Of a stretch of DNA of 13,332 bases, positions 1 through 6,057 are shown in pieces. Location: assembly GCA_002385735.1 (NCBI GenBank), contig DGEB01000005.1, positions 33,375-46,706 on the forward strand, written 5' to 3'. Origin of the DNA: Peptococcaceae bacterium UBA3937 (GTDB taxonomy: Bacteria; Bacillota; Peptococcia; DRI-13; DTU073). The translations under genes and the position numbers were made by a program. Positions within the stretch are counted from its first letter, which is position 1. Every line of letters begins with the position of its first letter. Under the pieces are notes generated by a model, which was given only the letters and a program-made list of their open reading frames with translations, had not been told where the DNA came from and did not search any database.

Positions 1-31
1 GAAAAAATAGGAAATTTCCTTTCCGACCGGC

Positions 32-56
32 AGGAAATAAATGGAAGAAAGCGAAT
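32..56 (+). promoter_or_regulatory. Candidate sigma-H-type promoter of noc
   Basis: AGGAAAT (32-38) is followed after 14 bases by GAAT (53-56, within GCGAATAT). This resembles the Spo0H (sigma-H) pattern of AGGAWWT and GAAT with the same spacing, and it lies about 35 bases before the noc start. A TATAAT is also present at 58-63, but it has no recognisable sigma-A -35 box. Assignment rests on motif and position only. Confidence 0.35.
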
Positions 57-92
57 ATATAATCATACGGCGGAAAGGAGGAGCAAGTAAAG

Positions 93-944
93 ATGGTGGG
101 AGAGTCTTTATCAAAACTATTTGGTTTAAACCATATTGAAGAACAAGGGGAGCAGGTAAAGGAGATATATATTGATTTAATCAGGGCTAATCCATATCAG
201 CCCAGAAAACGCTTTGATACCTTTCAATTAGACGAGTTAGCCAACTCGATTCGAACCTATGGAGTAATTCAACCCATTTTAGTCCGGCAGGCGGGGAAGT
301 ATTATGAGTTAATTGCCGGAGAGAGACGACTGCGCGCCTGCAAAAAAGTCGGCTTAAAAACGATCCCGGCGCTTATTAAAAATATTTGTGCCCAAGACTC
401 GGCTGAACTGGCCCTAATCGAGAATTTACAAAGGGAGGACCTCAATTTTTTCGAGGAGGCGGAAGGCTATCGAAAACTGATTGAAGATTTTCAGTTAACC
501 CAGGAAGAAGTAGCGCGCCGGGTGGGTAAAAGCCAGTCGACCATTGCGAACAAACTACGGGTACTCAAATTGCCCAAAGAGGTCCGCGAAAACATCGTCT
601 TTGATGTGATAACGGAGCGACACGCCCGCGCTTTATTAAAGCTGCCTGATCCGGAGAGCCAATTAGATATGCTCCGGGAAATTTATGCGCGCAATCTTAA
701 TGTTCGGGAAACCGAAGATTTAATTAACAACCTTTTAGAAAGAAGGTGCACTGTGCCCAGGCTTTCCCATGGAAAAAGAGTGATCCGGATTTTTAAAGAC
801 TTAAGAATCTATATTAATACTTTGAAAGCAGCAGTGGCCACCATTAAGGAAGCAGGAATTGGGGTAAGCATTGGCGAAAAAGAGTATGCCGATTATGTGG
901 AGATTACAATCCAACTGCGCAAACCAAGTGCTGAAGTGTTTTAA
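93..944 (+). CDS. noc: Nucleoid occlusion protein Noc (ParB family)
   Basis: Noc is a CTP-dependent DNA clamp of the ParB family that binds NBS sites, associates with membrane and stops the Z-ring closing over the nucleoid. The 283-aa product has the same length as B. subtilis Noc. Its N-terminus carries SLSKLFGL, like the membrane-targeting SFSRFFGL of B. subtilis Noc. The ParB N-domain follows with GERR at 76-79 and ENLQR at 110-114, then a helix-turn-helix near 135-160. The four residues known to separate Noc from ParB are of the Noc type: Q148, K154, K159 and R176, at the same spacing as 173/179/184/201 of Caulobacter ParB. AAAGGAGGA (74-82) lies about 10 bases before the ATG. The gene ends at a terminator (1088-1112) separating it from parAB. 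In Firmicutes rsmG usually lies just upstream, which here would be outside the window. Confidence 0.95.
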   Translation: MVGESLSKLFGLNHIEEQGEQVKEIYIDLIRANPYQPRKRFDTFQLDELANSIRTYGVIQPILVRQAGKYYELIAGERRLRACKKVGLKTIPALIKNICAQDSAELALIENLQREDLNFFEEAEGYRKLIEDFQLTQEEVARRVGKSQSTIANKLRVLKLPKEVRENIVFDVITERHARALLKLPDPESQLDMLREIYARNLNVRETEDLINNLLERRCTVPRLSHGKRVIRIFKDLRIYINTLKAAVATIKEAGIGVSIGEKEYADYVEITIQLRKPSAEVF

Positions 945-1087
945 GGCTTGTCTGTTCGGACCTAACATTAGCACAACCAACATTATTCCAATTAATCGAA
1001 GATAAAAAGGAGCTAAATAATGAAATAGTCGAGATGTGTTGAACAAATTGAAGATTTTGTCAATATAATAGGAATTGCCTAACCACT

Positions 1088-1112
1088 GTATGCCAAACGG
1101 CATACTTTTTTT
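1088..1112 (+). terminator. Intrinsic terminator after noc
   Basis: A perfect 7-bp stem GTATGCC/GGCATAC (1088-1094 with 1099-1105) with an AAAC loop is followed directly by seven T residues. It lies 144 bases after the noc stop and before the parA leader, so noc and parAB are probably separate transcription units. Confidence 0.85.
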
Positions 1113-1327
1113 ATTCCCCCCTTTTCCAAAATATGTGCAACAAATTTTGTCACAATCATATATAATATATTATGAGCTAATCAATTCAAAAGATTACTCA
1201 TTGTTAAACAATGTTTCACGTGAAACAGTGGGACGCAAAGCAACCACCTACTCCCAGGAAGAGCTTAACTATGAGGTGAACGCAAAGAAGGAACCAGGGT
1301 AGCACATAAAGAAAACGGGGTGACAAA
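1113..1327 (+). other. AT-rich leader of parA containing parS and short repeats
   Basis: This is the distal part of the 383-base gap between noc and parA. Positions 1145-1175 are AT-rich with TTGTCA (1147-1152) and TATAAT or TATTAT (1161-1173) at poor spacing, so a promoter is plausible but not defined. CATTGTTAAACAATG (1199-1213) is a 7-bp inverted repeat that overlaps the first two bases of parS. After parS come two copies of ACGCAAAG (1233-1240 and 1280-1287) flanking a possible hairpin CACCT/AGGTG (1245-1249 with 1274-1278). I see no credible gene: the open frame through here starts at a TTG without a ribosome binding site and reads through the terminator. The proximal part of the gap (945-1087) shows nothing I recognise. 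Confidence 0.5.
1212..1227. promoter_or_regulatory. parS: parS centromere-like site
   Basis: TGTTTCACGTGAAACA is a perfect 16/16 match to the bacterial parS consensus and fully palindromic. ParB loads here and spreads as CTP-gated clamps, which nucleates SMC loading near the origin. The site lies about 100 bases before parA. The encoded ParB has the parS-type specificity residues. No second good parS site was seen in the window. Confidence 0.97.
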
Positions 1328-2095
1328 ATGAGTAAAATTATCGCTGTTGCTAATCAAAAAGGTGGGGTGGCCAAAACAACGACGGCGATTAACCTAAGCG
1401 CCAGTTTGGCCGCGCTTGGCAAAAAGGTGCTGGTTATCGACATTGATCCCCAGGGAAACACCACGAGCGGACTTGGGATTACCGAATTAAAAGATGGGCG
1501 GTGTATCTATGACTGTTTGATTAATGACTTTCCTTTAGAAAACGTGCTCTGTTCAACGCAACTTGATTCCCTTTCTGTGATCCCGGCCACCATTCAGTTG
1601 GCGGGGGCGGAAGTAGAATTGGTTTCGGCGATTTCCCGGGAGTATAAACTAAAAAGAGCCCTCGAGCCTATCACCGAACAATATGATTACGTGATTATCG
1701 ATTGTCCGCCATCACTGGGCCTGTTAACGCTAAACGCCATGACGGCCGCCGATGGAGTTCTAATCCCGATCCAGTGTGAATATTACGCTTTAGAAGGATT
1801 AAGCCAGTTGATGAACACGATCACCCTTGTCCGGAAGCACCTTAATAAAGAGCTAGAGATTTTCGGGGCGGTCTTAACCATGTTTGACGCCAGGACCAAT
1901 CTCTCCATTCAGGTCGTGGACGAAGTGAAAGCGTATTTTAAAGATAAGGTCTTCCGGTCGATTATCCCGAGAAATGTGCGCTTAAGCGAAGCGCCCAGCT
2001 ATGGCTTGCCCATTAATCTCTATGACCCTAAATCAAAAGGCGCTGAACAATATATGGAGTTAGCAAAGGAGGTTGTGGAACGTGAGGAAGACTAA
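1328..2095 (+). CDS. parA: Chromosome-partitioning ATPase ParA/Soj
   Basis: ParA/Soj is a nucleoid-binding ATPase that moves ParB-parS complexes. In sporulating Firmicutes it also affects DnaA and sporulation. The 255-aa product has the deviant Walker A motif KGGVAKTT (11-18) with signature lysine K11, the Walker A' region VIDIDPQGN (about 36-44), and Walker B VIIDCPPSLG (about 122-131). The length equals that of other chromosomal Soj proteins, with no extra N-terminal regulatory domain of the plasmid type. The ATG is preceded by GGGGTGA (1317-1323). The gene overlaps parB by 14 bases, so the pair should be translationally coupled. A partial match to the Noc binding site lies inside it at 1631-1644. 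Confidence 0.97.
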   Translation: MSKIIAVANQKGGVAKTTTAINLSASLAALGKKVLVIDIDPQGNTTSGLGITELKDGRCIYDCLINDFPLENVLCSTQLDSLSVIPATIQLAGAEVELVSAISREYKLKRALEPITEQYDYVIIDCPPSLGLLTLNAMTAADGVLIPIQCEYYALEGLSQLMNTITLVRKHLNKELEIFGAVLTMFDARTNLSIQVVDEVKAYFKDKVFRSIIPRNVRLSEAPSYGLPINLYDPKSKGAEQYMELAKEVVEREED

Positions 2096-2957
2096 GACAG
2101 GATTAGGGAAGGGCCTATCTGCACTGATCCCCCCAGTTAGTGAAGAAATTAACAAGGAGGAAACGGCAGCGGCCATCAAGATTAGCTCCATTATTCCCAA
2201 TACTTTTCAACCGCGCCGGGAATTTGACGAGGATAAGCTGACCGAGTTAGCCGAGTCGATTAAAGAACATGGCGTGGTGCAGCCCATTGTGGTCCGTAAA
2301 ATTAGTGGCGGACGCTATGAGTTAGTAGTCGGAGAACGAAGACTACGGGCCTGCCAGCGCTTGAAGATCAGAGAAATCCCGGCAATCGTTAAAGAATACA
2401 CCGACGAACAGATGATGGAGATAGCCTTGATTGAAAACATTCAAAGACAAGACTTAAATCCGCTGGAAGAAGCATATGCATATAAAAGGCTGTTGGAAGA
2501 GTTTAACCTCACCCAGGAGGAAGTGGCCAAAAAGATCTCCAAGAGCCGGTCTTTTGTGGCCAATATGGTCAGGATTTTGAATCTGCCCCAAGAGGTGCTG
2601 GATCTTTTGGCCGGTGGTGACTTGACGGTGGGGCATGTCCGCCCGCTTTTAGCATTAAACAGCGCGGAGCAGCAAATTAAAGCCGCTGAAGAAATGCGGA
2701 AGAAGCAGATGACGGTGCGCGAAGCGGAGGAATTTACGAAAGGGCTGTTGGAAGCCCCCCAAAAACAAATGATGAAAAGGAAGAAGATGAAATTGTCGCC
2801 GGAACTGATTGATTTGGAGAATAAACTGCGGAATGTCTGCGGCACTAAAGTAGCGATCAAGAATAAAGGCGAGAAAGGGAAAATAGAAATAGAATACTAT
2901 AACAATGATGACTTAAATAGGATTCTGGCAATTTTTTTTAATGAGGAATTGGCATAA
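2082..2957 (+). CDS. parB: Chromosome-partitioning protein ParB/Spo0J
   Basis: ParB/Spo0J is the parS-binding CTPase clamp of the partition complex. The 291-aa product starts VRKTKTGLGKGLSALIP, the ParA-stimulating N-terminal peptide typical of the family. It continues with GERR (84-87), ENIQR (118-122) and the helix-turn-helix near 143-170. Residues matching the published specificity positions are R156, M162, N167 and G184; the R and G are the parS-type choices and differ from Noc. I chose GTG at 2082 because AAAGGAGG (2065-2072) lies 9 bases before it. An in-frame TTG at 2073 directly abuts that sequence and is less likely. It overlaps parA by 14 bases. Only a weak hairpin (2969-2993) follows, so the transcript end is unclear. 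Confidence 0.97.
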   Translation: MRKTKTGLGKGLSALIPPVSEEINKEETAAAIKISSIIPNTFQPRREFDEDKLTELAESIKEHGVVQPIVVRKISGGRYELVVGERRLRACQRLKIREIPAIVKEYTDEQMMEIALIENIQRQDLNPLEEAYAYKRLLEEFNLTQEEVAKKISKSRSFVANMVRILNLPQEVLDLLAGGDLTVGHVRPLLALNSAEQQIKAAEEMRKKQMTVREAEEFTKGLLEAPQKQMMKRKKMKLSPELIDLENKLRNVCGTKVAIKNKGEKGKIEIEYYNNDDLNRILAIFFNEELA

Positions 2958-3016
2958 ACCCCTGGGAAACAAGGGCTTTAAGCCATTTCTTGTCTTGACT
3001 GCAATATTTTTTACTA

Positions 3017-3045
3017 TTGAAAAGTTCTCAAGAAGTGTTTAATAT
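3017..3045 (+). promoter_or_regulatory. Candidate sigma-A promoter upstream of the hydrogenase operon
   Basis: TTGAAA (3017-3022) and TAATAT (3040-3045) are separated by 17 bases. If used, it would give a leader of roughly 265 bases before hndA that contains all the inverted repeats in this gap. Confidence 0.4.
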
Positions 3046-3166
3046 AAGAATGTAGTAGAAGTGTGTTTTATTTAGGCGTTATTTGTTGAACCGCCGAAAG
3101 GGATCGGTGCAGTTGGGTGAAAAAGCCAGCCCAACGAATATAGCGCAATATGCTTATATATAAATA

Positions 3167-3182
3167 TGTGCATATATGCACA
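3167..3182. promoter_or_regulatory. 16-bp perfect palindrome, possible operator or hairpin
   Basis: TGTGCATATATGCACA is perfectly self-complementary. It has the outer TGTG-N8-CACA form seen in Crp/Fnr-type operators but differs at the inner A/T positions of the CRP consensus. As RNA it would make a 6-bp stem with a UAUA loop. It lies 135 bases before hndA. The protein that might bind it is unknown. Confidence 0.4.
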
Positions 3183-3248
3183 AGGTCGGTCAGCCACTGA
3201 TTCACTAAGGCACGAAGCCATTAATACATCTCATAACCCAGATCCGAA

Positions 3249-3276
3249 TTAGACTTGGGACGGATGTATTTATAAT
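3249..3276 (+). promoter_or_regulatory. Alternative promoter close to hndA
   Basis: A perfect TATAAT (3271-3276) lies 40 bases before the hndA ATG, with only a poor -35 (TTAGAC, 3249-3254, 16-base spacing). The AATACATC/GATGTATT inverted repeat (3223-3270) brackets the -35 region, so a bound regulator could act here. Confidence 0.3.
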
Positions 3277-3316
3277 GATAAAAATTAAATTAGGTAATAA
3301 GCAAGGAGGTAAAAGA

Positions 3317-3814
3317 ATGAGTTGCCAATGCAAAGGTGAGGCAGGACAGGGGAAAAAGTACGCGTTCATCGACCGTATTATCGAGCGGCACAAAGATGAA
3401 AAGGGTTCCATGATTCCAATCCTGCATGAAGTGCAGCAAGAGATGGGCTATCTGCCGGAAGATGTGCAGGCATATATCGCCCAAAAACTGGGGGTTCCGT
3501 TGAGTGAGGTGTATGGAATAGTTACTTTCTATGCCTTATTCAATACGAAGCCGAAAGGGAAGCATAAAATCAGCATCTGCCTGGGTACGGCTTGCTACGT
3601 CAGAGGGGCCGGCAAAATTTTGGAGGAATTTGAAAAGCAGTTAAACATTAAAGTGGGTGAAACCACCCCGGACGGCCTGTTTACCCTGGAAGGGTGCCGT
3701 TGTTTAGGGGCTTGCGGTCTGGCTCCCGTTTTAACTGTTGATGAACACGTGCATGGAAGACTGAAGACCAGTGATGTGGCTGAGATTATCGCACAATACA
3801 AGGAAGAAAAGTAG
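3317..3814 (+). CDS. hndA: [FeFe]-hydrogenase NuoE-like [2Fe-2S] subunit (HndA/HydC type)
   Basis: This is the NuoE-family subunit of a cytoplasmic multimeric NAD(P)-linked [FeFe] hydrogenase; it passes electrons between the flavoprotein and the catalytic subunit. The 165-aa product has an N-terminal helical part (about 15-75, with the family motif EVYGIVTFY at 64-72). A thioredoxin-fold domain follows, with the [2Fe-2S] ligands C88-x4-C93 and C129-x3-C133. An additional C127 sits beside the second pair. I chose ATG 3317 because AAGGAGGT (3303-3310) is at ideal distance; an in-frame ATG at 3275 would add 14 residues but has no ribosome binding site. It is first in a four-gene operon; hndB starts 16 bases after its stop. 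Confidence 0.95.
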   Translation: MSCQCKGEAGQGKKYAFIDRIIERHKDEKGSMIPILHEVQQEMGYLPEDVQAYIAQKLGVPLSEVYGIVTFYALFNTKPKGKHKISICLGTACYVRGAGKILEEFEKQLNIKVGETTPDGLFTLEGCRCLGACGLAPVLTVDEHVHGRLKTSDVAEIIAQYKEEK

Positions 3815-3830
3815 AGAGGAGGGGTAGTTC

Positions 3831-4196
3831 ATGCGTTCTCTGGATGAACTGAAGAAACTGAAAGCAAAAACCCAAAAAGAAATTTCCACAAGGGAAAAAA
3901 CGGGGAAACCAACCATCATCGTTCATATGGGCACCTGTGGGATTGCCAACGGAGCCAGAGAAGTGCTTAATGCGGCACTGGCCGAATTAAAGGAACGGAA
4001 CTTGACGGATATCCATGTAACGCAAACCGGATGCCCCGGCTTGTGTCATTTAGAGCCATTAGTCACCATTTCCGAACCGGGAAAAAAGCCTTGTGTTTAT
4101 GGTAAGGTTTCCGTGGAAAACATGAAGAGAATTATTCTGCAGCATGTTGTGAATGGTCAACCGGTAACCGAATGGCTGGTAAATCTCGAGAAATAA
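3831..4196 (+). CDS. hndB: Small thioredoxin-like ferredoxin subunit of the hydrogenase (HndB type)
   Basis: This 121-aa protein is similar to the small subunit called HndB in NADP-reducing hydrogenase operons. It has a charged N-terminal helix (1-25) and one thioredoxin-like ferredoxin domain. Visible cysteines are C36 (in HMGTCGIANGA), C68 and C72 (in TGCPGLC) and C88. The C-x4-C first half of a canonical [2Fe-2S] site, seen in the neighbouring HndA and HndC, is not present: there is a single Cys in the first motif, so cluster binding is uncertain and may involve C88. The ribosome binding site AGGAGGGG (3817-3824) lies 6 bases before the ATG. Its fixed place between the NuoE-like and NuoF-like genes indicates a structural or electron-transfer part of the complex. 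Confidence 0.88.
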   Translation: MRSLDELKKLKAKTQKEISTREKTGKPTIIVHMGTCGIANGAREVLNAALAELKERNLTDIHVTQTGCPGLCHLEPLVTISEPGKKPCVYGKVSVENMKRIILQHVVNGQPVTEWLVNLEK

Positions 4197-4229
4197 TAAA
4201 GCCGGAGGGCTTAGTGAAGGAGGATTAAG

Positions 4230-6023
4230 ATGGAGTTCTATCGTTCTCATGTTTTGATTTGTACCGGTACCGGCTGTACCTCATCCAATAGTCGGGCTCT
4301 TATTGACACATTAAAAAAAGAACTTGTCGAGAACGGCTTGGAGAAAGAGATACAGGTAATTGAGACCGGTTGTTTTGGATTTTGTAATTTAGGACCAATC
4401 ATGGTCGTTTATCCGGAAGGGGTCTTTTACTGTCGCGTGAGCGAAGCAGACCTGCGCGAGGTTGTGCAGGAACATTTTGTTAAAGGCCGTGTTGTCCAAC
4501 GGCTGCTTTATCATGAACCGAATTCGACCGTTAAGACCACCGAATTTGACGAAATTGAGTTCTTTAAACATCAAAAACGGGTGGCCTTATCCAACTGTGG
4601 GGTTATCGATCCGGAAAAAATTGAAGAATATATTGCCCGAGACGGTTATTTCGCCCTGGCGAAAGTGCTGCACGAAATGACCCCCGCCCAGGTAATTGAA
4701 GAAATTAAGAAATCAGGCTTAAGAGGGCGTGGCGGCGGCGGCTTCCCGACTGGAATGAAATGGGAATTTGCGGCAAAAGCCCCCGGAGACCAAAAATATG
4801 TGGTTTGTAACGCCGACGAAGGGGACCCCGGGGCCTTCATGGACCGCAGTGTGTTGGAGGGCGACCCCCATGCTGTGCTTGAAGCCATGGCCATCGCGGG
4901 ATACGCCATTGGAGCCAACCAGGGATATATTTATGTGCGGGCGGAGTACCCGATCGCGGTAGAAAGGTTGACCAAAGCGATTGAACAGGCCAGGAAGTTA
5001 GGTTTGCTGGGCAAGAATATCTTCGGCATGGGCTTTGATTTTGATATTGGCCTGCGCTTAGGGGCCGGAGCCTTCGTTTGCGGTGAGGAAACCGCGCTGC
5101 TCACTTCGGTGGAAGGCCGCCGGGGCGAACCGAGACCGAGACCGCCTTTCCCGGCTAATAAAGGCTTATGGGAAAAACCGACCATTATCAATAATGTGGA
5201 GACTTTCGCCAATATACCTCGGATTATTCGCTATGGAGCAGACTGGTTTGCTTCCATGGGTACGGAAAAGAGCAAAGGCACCAAGGTCTTTGCCTTGGCC
5301 GGAAAAATTAAAAATACTGGTTTAATCGAAGTGCCTATGGGCACCACCTTAAGAACCATCGTCTATGATATCGGCGGCGGCATCTTAAATGACAAGGAGT
5401 TCAAGGCTGTTCAGATTGGTGGACCTTCTGGTGGCTGCATTCCTGCTGCGCTGTTAGATACGCCGATTGACTATGATAATCTTATCGCGGCCGGAGCCAT
5501 GATGGGTTCAGGCGGACTGATTGTTATGGATAATGACACCTGCATGGTCGATATTGCCCGTTTCTTCCTGGAATTTACTCAGGATGAATCCTGCGGGAAA
5601 TGTCCGCCTTGCCGGATCGGAACCAAACGGATGCTGGAGATCCTGACCAGAATCACCGAAGGGAAAGGGAAACCGGAGGATATTGACAACCTGGAAGCCC
5701 TCGCCAAAACCATCAAGAGCTCGGCGCTTTGCGCGCTGGGACAAACGTCTCCCAACCCGATTTTAAGCACCTTAAAATATTTCCGCGATGAATATGAAGC
5801 CCATATTCATGATAAGAAATGTCCGGCGGGTGTTTGCCAGGCTCTGTTGTCCTACACGATTATCGAGGATAAATGCCGTGGCTGTGGCCTCTGCGCCAGA
5901 AACTGCCCGGTAAATGCCATTAGTGGCAAAGTGAAAGAGCCTTATGTCATTGATCGGGAGAAATGTATTAAGTGCGGTGCCTGCATGGAAAAATGCAAAT
6001 TCGGAGCTATTGAAAGAAAATAA
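4230..6023 (+). CDS. hndC: [FeFe]-hydrogenase NuoF-like flavoprotein subunit (HndC/HydB type)
   Basis: This subunit binds FMN and NAD(P)H and is the probable site of electron bifurcation or confurcation. The 597-aa product has three parts. An N-terminal thioredoxin-like [2Fe-2S] domain carries C11, C16, C48 and C52. The NuoF core has GRGGGGFPTG (166-175) for FMN/NADH binding, CNADEGDPGAF (193-203), GAGAFVCGEETALL (278-291), and the [4Fe-4S] ligands C455, C458, C461 and C501. A C-terminal ferredoxin domain has two [4Fe-4S] motifs (C549, C552, C555, C559 and C579, C582, C585, C589), preceded by a CPAGVC motif (531-536) usual for this subunit. AAGGAGG (4217-4223) precedes the ATG by 6 bases. Length and domain order are normal and nothing is truncated. 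It lies between hndB and hndD, 33 and 34 bases away. Confidence 0.96.
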   Translation: MEFYRSHVLICTGTGCTSSNSRALIDTLKKELVENGLEKEIQVIETGCFGFCNLGPIMVVYPEGVFYCRVSEADLREVVQEHFVKGRVVQRLLYHEPNSTVKTTEFDEIEFFKHQKRVALSNCGVIDPEKIEEYIARDGYFALAKVLHEMTPAQVIEEIKKSGLRGRGGGGFPTGMKWEFAAKAPGDQKYVVCNADEGDPGAFMDRSVLEGDPHAVLEAMAIAGYAIGANQGYIYVRAEYPIAVERLTKAIEQARKLGLLGKNIFGMGFDFDIGLRLGAGAFVCGEETALLTSVEGRRGEPRPRPPFPANKGLWEKPTIINNVETFANIPRIIRYGADWFASMGTEKSKGTKVFALAGKIKNTGLIEVPMGTTLRTIVYDIGGGILNDKEFKAVQIGGPSGGCIPAALLDTPIDYDNLIAAGAMMGSGGLIVMDNDTCMVDIARFFLEFTQDESCGKCPPCRIGTKRMLEILTRITEGKGKPEDIDNLEALAKTIKSSALCALGQTSPNPILSTLKYFRDEYEAHIHDKKCPAGVCQALLSYTIIEDKCRGCGLCARNCPVNAISGKVKEPYVIDREKCIKCGACMEKCKFGAIERK

Positions 6024-6057
6024 GAAAGTTTGATAAGGAAAGGAGTGCGACCGGAAC

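Larger units (their letters stand above)
2958..3316 (+). other. Intergenic region before the hydrogenase operon: inverted repeats and possible leader RNA
   Basis: About 360 bases without a credible gene. A weak hairpin (GGCT/AGCC within ACAAG/CTTGT, 2969-2993) follows parB. The stretch 3090-3270 can form several local stems. ACCG/CGGT (3090-3108) has a CC/GG inner pair and a GAAA loop. GTTGGG/CCCAAC pairs 3112-3117 with 3130-3135. A 16-bp palindrome lies at 3167-3182. AATACATC/GATGTATT is an 8-bp pairing of 3223-3230 with 3263-3270. I do not recognise a known riboswitch class. Whether it is transcribed depends on which of two candidate promoters is used. Confidence 0.45.

Noticed and set aside
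1039..1069. TTGAAC with TATAAT as a promoter
   Set aside because: 19-base spacer, and a transcript would meet the terminator at 1088-1112 within about 40 bases.
1075..1302. 75-codon open frame spanning terminator, parS and parA leader
   Set aside because: TTG start without a ribosome binding site, passes through a perfect terminator hairpin, and has low-complexity composition until parS.
1293..1303. AACCAGGGTAGCAC resembling a T-box sequence
   Set aside because: The essential CCGCG part, the specifier stem and a terminator are missing, and parA is not a T-box-regulated gene.
3191..3219. AGCCACTG followed by AAGGC, suggestive of a cobalamin riboswitch
   Set aside because: The other conserved blocks (GGGAA, the CCCGC region, and a B12-box of proper spacing) are not present.
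3275..3316. Upstream in-frame ATG that would lengthen hndA by 14 residues
   Set aside because: No ribosome binding site before it, and the added residues would be encoded by the real ribosome binding region.
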